Part shown: one piece after another, positions 1 through 8,271 of the stretch
Numbering within the stretch: position 1 is the stretch's first letter
Layout of the letters: every line of letters starts with the position of its first letter
NCBI RefSeq assembly: GCF_004331485.1
Contig: NZ_SJKD01000006.1
Coordinates: 186,001-250,000, forward strand
DNA: 64,000 nt
Direction: 5' to 3'
From: Kribbella capetownensis
GTDB taxonomy: Bacteria; Actinomycetota; Actinomycetes; Propionibacteriales; Kribbellaceae
Notes under the pieces: model-generated
Seen by the model: the letters and a program-made list of their open reading frames with translations, nothing else
Told to the model about the DNA's origin: nothing
The model's database searches: none
Made by a program: the position numbers and the translations under genes

Positions 1-567
1 GTCCGGCGCCACCGGCAGGAACGCGACCACCTGACCGGAATCATCGGTGAAGAACTCATCGCTGTACGCCGCTCCGGACGTGGCCACGATCCCATCGCGG
101 GCCGCGATCTCGCCGAGCCGCCCGAACGCGAACTCGCACCACGACCCGATCCCCTCCCGCTCGACGTGTCCGGAGACGCCGTACGCGCGGAACGCGGGGA
201 TGAACCGGTACTCGACGGCAAGCGCGGCCGGCTCGAGCGTCAGCATCTCGCGCAGTGACGTAACCACGTCACGGGTGTGCGCGAGCTCCCGCTCCATCCG
301 GTCCAGATGCGCGCGGAGTGTCTCCTCCCGGGAGCCACCGTCGGCCGCGTCGACGACTGCCCGGACCTCCGGCAGTGGCATCCTGAGCTCGCGCAGTCGC
401 CGGATCAGCTGGGCGACCTCGACCTGCGACGTCTCGTATCGCCGGTAGCCCGACGACGGGTCGACGGACGCAGGCGCGAGCAGGCCGATCTCGTGGTAGT
501 GATGCAGTGTCTTCACACTCAGATGGGTCAGGCGAGAGAACTCGCCGACTGTCACCGTTGCCGTCAT
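1..567 (-). CDS. MerR-family transcriptional regulator with effector-binding domain (partial)
   Basis: The N-terminus (TVGEFSRLTHLSVKTLHHYHEIGLL) is a typical MerR winged helix-turn-helix, followed by a long dimerisation helix and, from about residue 120, the start of a GyrI-like/effector-binding domain (AVEYRFIPAFRAYGVSG). The reading frame runs off the left edge of the window, so the C-terminus is missing. Such proteins bind between widely spaced -35 and -10 boxes and activate when a small molecule binds the C-terminal domain. A perfect palindrome sits directly upstream (584-598), consistent with autoregulation. The ATG at 567 is the only start that gives a complete HTH. The inducer cannot be told from the sequence. 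Confidence 0.85.
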   Translation of the reverse strand, partial: MTATVTVGEFSRLTHLSVKTLHHYHEIGLLAPASVDPSSGYRRYETSQVEVAQLIRRLRELRMPLPEVRAVVDAADGGSREETLRAHLDRMERELAHTRDVVTSLREMLTLEPAALAVEYRFIPAFRAYGVSGHVEREGIGSWCEFAFGRLGEIAARDGIVATSGAAYSDEFFTDDSGQVVAFLPVAPD

Positions 568-583
568 GAGCTCAGCTTCCACC

Positions 584-598
584 CTCCGGTAACCGGAG
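584..598 (-). promoter_or_regulatory. Palindromic MerR-type operator next to a -35 box
   Basis: CTCCGGT-A-ACCGGAG is a perfect 7-bp inverted repeat. On the minus strand it follows a TTGACT hexamer (604-599) immediately. MerR regulators bind palindromes lying between the -35 and -10 boxes, so this is the likely autoregulatory site. I see no good -10 hexamer at the expected 19-bp spacing. Confidence 0.55.
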
Positions 599-610
599 AG
601 TCAAACCGAA

Positions 611-643
611 GCCGGCGCCGCCTGGGGACAAGGCGACGCCGGC
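611..643 (-). terminator. Hairpin downstream of the chitinase gene
   Basis: The arms GCCGGCGCCGCCT (611-623) and AGGCGACGCCGGC (631-643) pair at 12 of 13 positions around a 7-nt loop, 16 bp beyond the chitinase stop. A short T-rich stretch follows on the minus strand. Probably an intrinsic terminator. Confidence 0.6.
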
Positions 644-659
644 TCAGGGAAGGGAGGGA

Positions 660-2030
660 TCAGCCGCGGTAGCGACCGATCACCTTGGTGTAGTCCCAGG
701 CCTGCTGCGGTACGCCGGAGCAGGTGTCGGCGCCACCGCCGTTGCACGGCCGGTCGCGGTTGACCGACCAGAACGTGAACCGGGCCAGGTGGTGCTCGCT
801 CGCGTACGACAGCATCGACTCGAAGTCGGACAGGTTGACCCGCTCACCGGCGACGTCGGTGATCCCGTTCATCGAGGAGATCCCGACCTTCCGGTACGCC
901 GCGTCGTCGCTCACGCCGTACGCCGACTTGACCTGGTTCTTCAGGCCGTCGGCCGCCTGCCGGGTCAGCGTGCCCATGTTGGTCGAGCCGCCACCGAAGT
1001 CGAACGGCATGATCACCCAGCCGTCGAGGTTCAGCCCGGAGGCCGCGCCACGCCGGATCAGGTCCTGGCCGTTGCCGTCCGGCCCGGAGGTCGTCGTACC
1101 GAAGGTCAGGTACGTCGCGATCCCGGGGTTGTTCTGCTCGACGATCTTCAGCGCGTCGATCACCTTCTGCCGCACCGCGGCGCCGGCAACCTCCTGGTCC
1201 TCGATGTCGATGTCGATCGCCTTCAGCGACAGCGCGTTGATCACCTTCTGGTACGCGCCGGCCAGCTCACTCGCCGATCCACAGCTCTGACCGAGCTTGT
1301 TGCCGGACCAGCCGCCGATCGACACCACGGCGTCGCCGCCGTTGGCCCGGATCGCGTTCAGCGCCTGCTGGTCCACGCCACCGGTGAGCGGCCGGTTGCC
1401 GTCCCACTGCGGGTTGCAGTAGCCGTTGGACAGGATGAACGCCATCGTGAACCACTTGACGCCGGTCGCGTTCATCACGGTCGCCGGGCTGGGCGGGCTG
1501 CCCCAGCCCTGATAGAGGTACGGCGCTGCCGCCATCGGAGCACCGCCCGCCGGCGGCGGACCGTCATCTGCCGCCGGGACGTTCCACTTCTGGTTCGCCG
1601 CACCGGTGCAGCTCCACAGCTGCAGCGGAGTGCTGTTGGCGGAGTTGTTGCCCGTGACATCGAGGCACTTGTTCGCCTGCGGGTTCACCAGGTCCCGGCC
1701 GGACGTGTAGGTCCACTGCTGCGCGGCACTGCCGTTACAGGTCCACAGCTGTACCTTGGCGCCGTTCGCGACCGAACCGCCGCTGACATCAAGGCACTTG
1801 CCCAGCGCGGTCAGCGTCCCGTTCGAGTTCCGGCTCCAGTTCTGGGCATCGGATCCGTTGCAGTCGTACAGCTGCACCGTGGTTCCGTCGGCCCTGTTCG
1901 CACCGGCGATGTCCGCGCACTTGCCGGCCAGACCGGCGATCGTCCCGGTCGCAGCCTGTGCGGGCGCAGCCGTCATCAGCATGCCCGCGCCGATCACCAG
2001 AGCCGCGGCTACCGCCGCCACCCGGCGCAT
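660..2030 (-). CDS. Secreted GH18 chitinase with N-terminal CBM13 (ricin-type) module
   Basis: A 456-residue exported enzyme: a signal peptide (about 1-27, ending APAQA), a ricin-B-type CBM13 trefoil with three GKCLDV...QxW repeats (about 28-151), a Pro-rich linker, and a GH18 barrel to the end. SIGGW (237-241) and AIDIDIE (271-277) are the family motifs; E277 is the predicted acid. The first Asp of DxxDxDxE is replaced by Lys (K270). Start chosen at the ATG at 2030, which precedes the signal peptide and overlaps the stop of the upstream GH30 gene as TGATG, implying translational coupling. It would hydrolyse chitin outside the cell, with CBM13 giving polysaccharide binding. Confidence 0.9.
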   Translation of the reverse strand: MRRVAAVAAALVIGAGMLMTAAPAQAATGTIAGLAGKCADIAGANRADGTTVQLYDCNGSDAQNWSRNSNGTLTALGKCLDVSGGSVANGAKVQLWTCNGSAAQQWTYTSGRDLVNPQANKCLDVTGNNSANSTPLQLWSCTGAANQKWNVPAADDGPPPAGGAPMAAAPYLYQGWGSPPSPATVMNATGVKWFTMAFILSNGYCNPQWDGNRPLTGGVDQQALNAIRANGGDAVVSIGGWSGNKLGQSCGSASELAGAYQKVINALSLKAIDIDIEDQEVAGAAVRQKVIDALKIVEQNNPGIATYLTFGTTTSGPDGNGQDLIRRGAASGLNLDGWVIMPFDFGGGSTNMGTLTRQAADGLKNQVKSAYGVSDDAAYRKVGISSMNGITDVAGERVNLSDFESMLSYASEHHLARFTFWSVNRDRPCNGGGADTCSGVPQQAWDYTKVIGRYRG

Positions 2031-3928
2031 CAGACGTTCCACTTCTGGTTCGCCGCACCGGTGCAGCTCCACAGCTGCAAGGGTGTGGCGTTCGCCGAAT
2101 TGTTGCCAGTGACATCAAGACACTTGTTCGCCTGGGGATTCACCAGATCTCTCCCACTTGTGTAGGTCCATTGCTGGGCGGCACTTCCGTTGCACGAATA
2201 GAGCTGAACCTTCGCTCCGTTGGCGACCGAGCCGGCGTTCACGTCGAGGCACTTGCCGAGGGCACGGATCGTCCCGTCACCGGGGCGCTCCCACTGCTGC
2301 GGGTTCGAACCGTTGCAGTCGTAGAGCTGCACCGCCGTACCGTCCGCCGAGTTGGCGCCGGCGACGTCGATGCACTTGCCGGCCAGGCCGGTGATCGCGG
2401 AACCGGTCCCTCCACCGCCACCCTGCGTGCCGGACCAGGTGAAGGTCGCCGACGTCTTGGTCGGCAGCGTGTAGACGAAGGACTGGCTGCCCCAGTTCAC
2501 CCGCACCGACTGCGAGCTACCGGTGGTGTTGAACGCGATCAGCGCCTTCGAACCGTCCGGGTTCTTCCACGCCACGTTCTTCACCGAGTTGTTCGCACTC
2601 GAGTCGATCCGCAGCGCACCCGGCTTCACGAACTTGGTCAGGTGGCCCATCGTGTAGTACTCGACGGTCTTGGTGACCTGACCACGCTGGCTGTCGTTGC
2701 GGTGCACGGTGACGAGACCGGTACAGACGTTGCACCCGGCACCGACGTACGGCAGCATGTCCTCGTCCTGGGCGAGGCTCCACTTGACCCACGACTTGTC
2801 CCAGTTGCGGGTGTAGTCGATCAGGTTGTTCATGTCCTCGACCTGCTGGTTCGGGATCCACGTGCCGCCGGAGTGCTCGGTCATGTACGCGTTCACGTTC
2901 GGGTACTGGTTGTGGATCTGCGTCTGCAGGTTCACGTCACCGCCGTACCCGTGCCAGGCGATGCCGCCGAAGAGCGGGTCGTTGCGCAGGCCGGCGTCGG
3001 CCAGCGGGACCGAACCGAGGTCGTTGTAGTTGCCCCAGTTGTAGTCCAGGACCAGCACCTTGGTGGTGATCCCGGCCGCCCGGAACGCCGGGAACAGGTG
3101 GTTCTTGGTGAAGTTCAGCAGGCCGGCGCCGTTCCAGTTCATCGACGCGTAGCCGGTGTTGTCGTTGCCGCAGCAGGTCGGCTCGTTCTGCACCGACACG
3201 TAGTCGATGTGGTTGCCCTGGGCCTCGTTCTGCTGGATGTACTTGACGAAGTACTGCGCGTACAGCGGGTAGTACTCGGCCTTGAGCCAGCCGCGGTTGG
3301 TGAACTTGTTGTTGTCCTTCATCCAGGCCGGCGCGCTCCACGGCGCGCCCTTCACCTTCAGCGCCGGGTTCAGCTGCTTGGCCTGCTTGGTCAGCGGTAC
3401 GACGTCCGCCAGGTCGTGCTGGATGCTGAAGTCGTTCAGGTCGCAGCAGGTGTCGTCGTACGAATAGTTGAAGCGGGCCAGGTCCGAGGCACCCATCGGG
3501 TTGCGGGTGAAGGCCAGGCCGATCCCGTTGACCGGGTCGAACAGGTCCTTCATCACCTGGTCGCGGGTCGCGGTGGAGATCGTGTTGCTGCTGTTCAGCA
3601 GCCAGGCGGCGCTGTCGGTGAACGACGCGCCACCACCTTCGAACGACTGGTACGTCGTGTTCTCGTTGACCGTGATGGTCTGGTTGGCCGAGCCGCCGGC
3701 CGGGCCGAAGTTCACCGGCGTCTGCTGCTGCAGACCGCGGGTGACGTTGCGGCCGGCCGAGTCGTTCGTGGTGGTCAGCCAGATGTTGACCTGCTCACCG
3801 GCGGCCTGGGCGGGTGGGGCGGTGCCGAATCCGAGTCCGGCGGCGGCCGCACAGACTGCGGCCAGCGCCACCGGCAGGATGCGTCGTCGCCTGGGGCGGG
3901 CGCGACGAAGTGTCCCGTTCGCGGGCAT
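2030..3928 (-). CDS. Secreted GH30 glycosidase (likely endo-beta-1,6-glucanase) with C-terminal CBM13
   Basis: A 632-residue exported protein with an Arg-rich, possibly long signal peptide (cleavage near PAQAAG, about 43), a GH30 TIM barrel plus beta-sandwich, and a CBM13 trefoil (about 500-632). YQSFEGGGASFTDSAAWLL is the GH30 N-terminal signature. E249 in VQNEP is the predicted acid/base and E351 in TEHSGG the nucleophile. Bacterial relatives cut beta-1,6-glucan or glucosylceramide; with a chitinase and a beta-1,3-glucanase beside it, fungal-wall beta-1,6-glucan is the best guess. It is the first gene of a two-gene operon with the chitinase. A GGGAGAA Shine-Dalgarno precedes the ATG. Confidence 0.88.
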   Translation of the reverse strand: MPANGTLRRARPRRRRILPVALAAVCAAAAGLGFGTAPPAQAAGEQVNIWLTTTNDSAGRNVTRGLQQQTPVNFGPAGGSANQTITVNENTTYQSFEGGGASFTDSAAWLLNSSNTISTATRDQVMKDLFDPVNGIGLAFTRNPMGASDLARFNYSYDDTCCDLNDFSIQHDLADVVPLTKQAKQLNPALKVKGAPWSAPAWMKDNNKFTNRGWLKAEYYPLYAQYFVKYIQQNEAQGNHIDYVSVQNEPTCCGNDNTGYASMNWNGAGLLNFTKNHLFPAFRAAGITTKVLVLDYNWGNYNDLGSVPLADAGLRNDPLFGGIAWHGYGGDVNLQTQIHNQYPNVNAYMTEHSGGTWIPNQQVEDMNNLIDYTRNWDKSWVKWSLAQDEDMLPYVGAGCNVCTGLVTVHRNDSQRGQVTKTVEYYTMGHLTKFVKPGALRIDSSANNSVKNVAWKNPDGSKALIAFNTTGSSQSVRVNWGSQSFVYTLPTKTSATFTWSGTQGGGGGTGSAITGLAGKCIDVAGANSADGTAVQLYDCNGSNPQQWERPGDGTIRALGKCLDVNAGSVANGAKVQLYSCNGSAAQQWTYTSGRDLVNPQANKCLDVTGNNSANATPLQLWSCTGAANQKWNV

Positions 3929-4004
3929 GGGGCGGTTCTCCCTTGTTCAGAAGGGTTCTGGAGACATCAGGGAGTTGTCGGCGTCTGCCCGCGCCGCAAC
4001 AGGT

Positions 4005-4043
4005 GGTCACCATGAGGTAACCATCGGTGCATGCCGGTGTCAA
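4005..4043 (-). promoter_or_regulatory. Putative promoter and operator of the GH30-chitinase operon
   Basis: On the minus strand TTGACA (4043-4038) is separated by 17 nt from TTACCT (4020-4015), a plausible -35/-10 pair about 90 bp before the GH30 start. An imperfect palindrome, GGTCACC-ATGA-GGTAACC (4005-4022), covers the -10 box and could bind a repressor. Inferred from sequence only. Confidence 0.45.
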
Positions 4044-4087
4044 CGGGATGCCGAGACTTTTTTCATGTCTTTTATTTAGTCCCGGCC

Positions 4088-4107
4088 TTGACGTGAGAGC
4101 GTTCCCA
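4088..4107 (+). promoter_or_regulatory. -35 box and CebR-like operator of the GH16 gene
   Basis: TTGACG (4088-4093) is followed at once by TGAGAGCGTTCCCA (4094-4107). From established knowledge, the Streptomyces cellobiose repressor CebR binds TGGGAGCGCTCCCA; this box matches 12 of 14 positions. A repressor here would block the promoter. A related box lies at 8272-8285 before the beta-glucoside importer operon. Confidence 0.6.
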
Positions 4108-4162
4108 CGATCAAGCTGCGGCCATCTCTTCTCCGACCGCCCCCGCGAGAAATGAGGCGTCC

Positions 4163-5386
4163 ATGAAGCGTTCCCGCATGGCTGCGTTCGTCGCGATCGG
4201 TGCCGCTCTGGTCGGCACCACCCTGCTCCAAGCACCTGCCGAGGCCCGTCCCCAGGCCGCCGCCGCGCCCACGGCGACGATCTGGGAGGACAACTTCGAC
4301 GGCCCGGCCGGTCAGGCCCCCGACCCCGGCAAGTGGCGCTACGACATCGGTGGCTCCGGCTGGGGCAACGACGAACGGCAGTACTACACCAACAGCACCC
4401 GGAACTCCGCCCTCGACGGCCAGGGCAACCTGGTGATCACGGCCCGCCAGGAGAACGGCGGATTCCAGTGCCACTACGGTCCGTGCCAGTACACGTCGGC
4501 CCGGCTGCTCACCGCCCAGACCTTCACCCAGACGTACGGCCGCTTCGAGGCCAGGATCAAGATCCCTGGCACACAAGGGGTTTGGCCCGCGTTCTGGATG
4601 CTGGGTGGCGGCAACTGGCCGAACGACGGTGAGATCGACATCATGGAGAACATCGGTCGTGAGCCGAACATCGTGCACGGCACGATCCACGGTCCGGGCT
4701 ACTCCGGTGCCGACGGCATCGGCGCGGCGTACAACTCTCCGGACGGACAGCCGTTCCGCAACGGGTTCCACACCTACCGCGTCGACTGGGAGCCGAACTC
4801 GATCACCTGGTACGTCGACGGAGTCCAGTACCAGCGCCGTACGCCGGCCGACCTGAACGGCAAGACCTGGGTCTACAACCACCCGTTCTTCATGATCATG
4901 AACGTCGCGGTCGGCGGCTACTGGCCGGGCTACCCCGACGGTTCGACCGTGATGCCGCAGACGATGACGGTCGACTACGTCCGCGTCTCCGACGTCGGCA
5001 GCAGCTCCGGCGGTTCGCGGATCACCGGCCTGGCCGGGAAGTGCCTGGACGTCGCCGCCGCCAACACCGCCGACGGCACACCGGTCCAGCTCTACGACTG
5101 CAACGGGACCGGCGCGCAACAGTGGACCCGTCCCGGCGACGGCACGATCCGTGCCCTGGGCAAGTGCCTCGACGTGAACGCCGGCTCGGTTGCCGACGGC
5201 GCCAAAGTCCAGCTCTGGACCTGCAACGGGTCCGGCGCCCAGCAATGGACGTACTCCGCCGCGCACGACCTGGTGAACCCGCAGGCCAACAAGTGCCTCG
5301 ATGTCACCGGCAACAACTCCGCCAACGCAACCCCGGTCCAGACCTGGACCTGCACCGGCGCCGCGAATCAGAAGTGGACCGTCTGA
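4163..5386 (+). CDS. Secreted GH16 endo-beta-1,3-glucanase (laminarinase type) with C-terminal CBM13
   Basis: A 407-residue exported enzyme: signal peptide (about 1-28), GH16 jelly-roll (about 38-275), Ser/Gly linker and CBM13 trefoil (about 283-407). The GH16 active-site motif is GEIDIMEN (156-163): E157 nucleophile, D159 and E162 acid/base. WPAFWMLG and the Trp-rich strands match laminarinases, which cleave beta-1,3-glucan. The CBM13 is nearly identical in protein sequence to those of the neighbouring GH30 and GH18 enzymes. It is transcribed divergently from GH30, and a CebR-like operator upstream suggests induction by beta-glucan oligosaccharides. Confidence 0.92.
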   Translation: MKRSRMAAFVAIGAALVGTTLLQAPAEARPQAAAAPTATIWEDNFDGPAGQAPDPGKWRYDIGGSGWGNDERQYYTNSTRNSALDGQGNLVITARQENGGFQCHYGPCQYTSARLLTAQTFTQTYGRFEARIKIPGTQGVWPAFWMLGGGNWPNDGEIDIMENIGREPNIVHGTIHGPGYSGADGIGAAYNSPDGQPFRNGFHTYRVDWEPNSITWYVDGVQYQRRTPADLNGKTWVYNHPFFMIMNVAVGGYWPGYPDGSTVMPQTMTVDYVRVSDVGSSSGGSRITGLAGKCLDVAAANTADGTPVQLYDCNGTGAQQWTRPGDGTIRALGKCLDVNAGSVADGAKVQLWTCNGSGAQQWTYSAAHDLVNPQANKCLDVTGNNSANATPVQTWTCTGAANQKWTV

Positions 5387-5717
5387 CACACCCCACCCAC
5401 CCGCGCCCGCACGCACCCCCTTCCCCTTCCCCGCCCCCACACCCCCGCCCCATCGCATTTGAACGGACAACCGTCGTGGTTGCGGGTTGTCACCTCTCAA
5501 TACGAGTGGAGAACCCGAAATTCAAGGGGGTATCCGTTGAAATGCGTGGGCGGGGGCGGCCAGGGCGCGGGGTGGTGGGCAGGCGCGCGCGGGCGCCGGG
5601 CGCGGGCGCGCGCTGGGCGCGAGCGGGCGCCGGGCGCGGGCGCGCGCTGGGCGCGAGCGGGCGGGGAGCGCGGGCGGGCGCGCGGAGGCCAGGGGCGGGT
5701 GGGGGTGGTGGCGCGGC
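5387..5717. other. Gene-free, extremely GC-rich spacer between convergent genes
   Basis: This 331-bp gap between GH16 and the ROK gene has a C-only-rich start (5390-5455), a short more AT-balanced middle (5456-5540) and a nearly pure G/C block (5560-5716) of GGGCGC-type words. I find no credible gene. The tandem repeat inside it is listed separately. Confidence 0.7.
5591..5658. repeat. Perfect 34-bp tandem duplication in a GC island
   Basis: A 34-bp unit beginning GGGCGCCGGGCGCGGGC occupies 5591-5624 and is repeated exactly at 5625-5658. Diverging GGGCG/GCGCG words flank it. Such tracts form strong hairpins or G-rich structures and may slow transcription between convergent genes. Copy number could vary, or be misassembled. 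Confidence 0.8.
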
Positions 5718-6911
5718 TTAGTGGTGTGGGGGTGCTACGCCTCCGTCGCGGAGTAGTTGCAGGACCGGGAGGGTCGCGGCGCCGAGAGCTACGGCGTCGC
5801 GGCCCAACTCGCACAGGACGATCGAGACCTGCGAGTACGGCTGTTGCAACGCGTGCCGGCCGACTTCCTCCCGCAGTTGCGGCAGATAGCGCTCCCCCAG
5901 CAGCAATCCCGCCCAGCCGCCGAGGACGATGCGCTCGGGATTGACCAGGTTGACCAGGTTGGCGAACCCGGCGGCGAGGTAGCCGATCGTGTCATTCACG
6001 ACCGTTGCCGCGGCCTCTGAGGTGCCCACGGCATCGAGCATCGCGACGAATGCCGTCTCCTCGTCGCCAACCAGTCCCGGCCCGTCGAGCTCACGATAGC
6101 GGTCCAGCACGCCCTCCGCGCCGACGTACGCCTCCAGGCATCCTTCCGCACCACAGCGGCAGCGGCGACCGCCGTACGCGATCGTCATGTGGCCCCATTC
6201 GCCTGCACTGCTACGCGTTCCGCGGTAGCTCGACCCATCGGCGACCAGAGCCGCGCCAACGCCGGATCCGACCAGCGCCACCACGGCATCCGTCGCACCT
6301 CGGCCGGCGCCGAACCACATCTCTGCCTGGCCGAGCGTGTTCGCGCCGTTGTCGACCTGGATCGGAATATCAGTGCCCTCGGCAAGCATCTTCCCGAGCG
6401 GTACGGCGTCCCACCCGAGCGTCTGGGCATGGACGACGGCGTCGCCCTCGACGATCCCGGCCACCGCGACGCCGAGACCGAGCACCGACTCCGGCCGGAC
6501 ACCGGCCTCGGCAAGCACCGCACCGAGACCCGCCAGCACGTGTTTCACGACCATCGCCGGTGTCGGCGAGTGGATCGGGTGGTCGGCGCGGGCGAGCACT
6601 CGCATCGCGAGGTCGAACAACTCGACCCGTACGCGGGTCTCCCCGACTTCGGCGCCGACGACGTACCGGAACGTCGGCGACACCCGCAGCAGGACGCGTG
6701 GCCGGCCGCCTTCGGACTCGACCGAGCCGGCCTCCTCGACCACGCCTTCGGCGATCATTTCGGAGACCAGGTTGCTGACACTCGCCGCGCTCAACGACGT
6801 CCGGGTGCTCAACTCCTGACGGCTGAGCGGGCCGTCGCGGAAGATGCCGGTGAGGATCACCGACCGGTTGGACCGGCGCATGTCGCGCACAGTGGTCCGC
6901 CGAACGTCCAT
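5718..6911 (-). CDS. ROK-family transcriptional repressor
   Basis: A 397-residue protein with an N-terminal winged helix (about 15-75; LSRQELSTRTSLSAASVSNLVSE is the HTH) and a ROK sugar-kinase-like fold. The ROK zinc motif is seen in GHMTIAYGGRRCRCGAEGCLE (C-x-C-G-x2-G-C-x-E), and VDNGANTLGQAE and SGVGAALV belong to the sugar pocket. ROK repressors release DNA on binding a sugar or sugar phosphate. The position between polysaccharide hydrolases and a divergent LacI gene suggests control of one of these. The N-terminal HTH distinguishes it from a ROK glucokinase. Confidence 0.9.
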   Translation of the reverse strand: MDVRRTTVRDMRRSNRSVILTGIFRDGPLSRQELSTRTSLSAASVSNLVSEMIAEGVVEEAGSVESEGGRPRVLLRVSPTFRYVVGAEVGETRVRVELFDLAMRVLARADHPIHSPTPAMVVKHVLAGLGAVLAEAGVRPESVLGLGVAVAGIVEGDAVVHAQTLGWDAVPLGKMLAEGTDIPIQVDNGANTLGQAEMWFGAGRGATDAVVALVGSGVGAALVADGSSYRGTRSSAGEWGHMTIAYGGRRCRCGAEGCLEAYVGAEGVLDRYRELDGPGLVGDEETAFVAMLDAVGTSEAAATVVNDTIGYLAAGFANLVNLVNPERIVLGGWAGLLLGERYLPQLREEVGRHALQQPYSQVSIVLCELGRDAVALGAATLPVLQLLRDGGVAPPHH

Positions 6912-7073
6912 GCCCTGCCCCTACCTGGTCCGGCCCCAGGCAGGCCGCTCGCCCCGAGTCCATCACGCCGTACCGGCGGCCCGGAAGAGGCGCCTTCCGC
7001 CAAGTTGTGAATTAAGCCGCGATTCGTTACCACCCTGTGATTGACGACCCCTCGTCGTCTCGGCTTCACTCTA

Positions 7074-7111
7074 CGGAACCGCTTCCGAAACCGGTTCCGA
7101 AACCGGTGCCG
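7074..7111 (+). promoter_or_regulatory. Cluster of tandem LacI-type operator-like boxes
   Basis: CGGAACCGCTTCCG (7074-7087), CGAAACCGGTTCCG (7086-7099) and CGAAACCGGTGCCG (7098-7111) overlap end to end, each with near-symmetrical arms around a central CG. The 12-bp word TTCCGAAACCGG is exactly duplicated (7083-7106). The cluster ends 32 bp before the lacI-family start, so autoregulation is likely. Confidence 0.5.
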
Positions 7112-7143
7112 CACCGCACCCCGACCGCCCGAGGGGAGTCAGC

Positions 7144-8187
7144 ATGTCGATCACCATCGCCGATGTCGCGGCGCGTGCCGGTGTCAGCAAGACCACCGTG
7201 TCGCGCGTGCTCAACGGCAAGGGTGAGCTCGATCTGCGGACCGCGGAGCGGGTCCGCCAGGTGATCGCCGAGCTCGGCTACGTGCCGAGCGCCCGCGCGG
7301 TCGGCCTGGCCCGCGGCCGGACCCGGATCGTCGGCATGCTGGTCCCGTCGCTCACCTGGCCCTGGATGGGCGAGGTGCTGCAGGGCGCCGTCGACGTGGT
7401 CGAGAGCGAGGGCTACGGACTGCTGCTGTTCACCTTCAACCGGGGTGAGGAGTCGATGCACCAGTTCGCCTCGCAGGTCTCGGCCCAGTCGTTCGACGGC
7501 CTGCTGGTGATCGAGCCGGAAGGCACCCTCACCTACATCGAGCAGTTGCATGCGCGCGGCCTCCCGGTGGTCCTGATCGACGACCGTGCCAAGCGCCCGC
7601 AGTTCCCGTCCGTCGCCACCACCAACTACGCCGGCGGCGAGTGCGCCGCCCGGCACCTGCTGGAACTCGGCCGGCACCGGCCGCTGGTGATCACCGGTGT
7701 CGAGCGGTTCGGCTGCACCCACGAACGCCTGGACGGCTTCCGCGACACCTACGCCGAAGCCGGTGTCGAGCTCGATCCGAGACTCGTGTTCGAAGGCGAT
7801 TTCACCCACGAGAGCGGACGTCGCGGCATCCAGCACGCGTTCGACCAGCGCCTCGAGTTCGACGCGGTCTTCGCCCACAACGACCTGTCCGCCGGCGGCG
7901 CCATCCAGGCCGTCCGCGAGACCGGGCGGAACGTGCCGAACGACGTGTCGGTGATCGGTTTCGACGACATCCCGTACGCCGAACACACCGAACCGCCGCT
8001 GACCACGGTGCATCAGCCGATGCGCCAGATGGGCCAGGCGGCCGCCCGGATGCTGATGAGCCACTTCGGCGGCACTCCGCTGCCGACCGACCCCCAAGTG
8101 CTGCCGACGACCTTGATCGTCCGCAGTTCAACCGCCCCGCACTCCACCTCGCGGACCAGACCCGCCCCGAAGAACCGGTCCCACTAG
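7144..8187 (+). CDS. LacI-family transcriptional regulator of the beta-glucoside importer operon
   Basis: A 347-residue repressor: LacI HTH at the extreme N-terminus (ITIADVAARAGVSKTTVSRVLNG), hinge helix (ARAVGLARGRT), then a periplasmic-binding-protein-like sensor domain (GMLVPSLTWPWMGEVLQG ... VIGFDDIPYAEHTEPPLTTVHQP). AGGGGAG precedes the ATG. It lies immediately upstream of, and in the same orientation as, an ABC importer/GH1 operon whose leader has a CebR-like box (8272-8285). It therefore probably responds to cello- or laminari-oligosaccharides, an inference from context. The C-terminus is Pro/Thr-rich and probably disordered. Confidence 0.9.
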   Translation: MSITIADVAARAGVSKTTVSRVLNGKGELDLRTAERVRQVIAELGYVPSARAVGLARGRTRIVGMLVPSLTWPWMGEVLQGAVDVVESEGYGLLLFTFNRGEESMHQFASQVSAQSFDGLLVIEPEGTLTYIEQLHARGLPVVLIDDRAKRPQFPSVATTNYAGGECAARHLLELGRHRPLVITGVERFGCTHERLDGFRDTYAEAGVELDPRLVFEGDFTHESGRRGIQHAFDQRLEFDAVFAHNDLSAGGAIQAVRETGRNVPNDVSVIGFDDIPYAEHTEPPLTTVHQPMRQMGQAAARMLMSHFGGTPLPTDPQVLPTTLIVRSSTAPHSTSRTRPAPKNRSH

Positions 8188-8271
8188 AAGCTCCGGTGGC
8201 GGGACAGCTGCCCCTGTTCCGCCGCCGGTGAACTCCCCACACATCGAACGACCGGGCGTGAGCTCTTCCCA

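Noticed and set aside
1958..4015. 685-codon open frame on the plus strand opposite the GH30 gene
   Set aside because: It is a shadow of the GH30/CBM13 coding strand in GC-rich DNA: composition is rich in Arg/Val/Gly, with no domain, and the minus strand has clear catalytic motifs.
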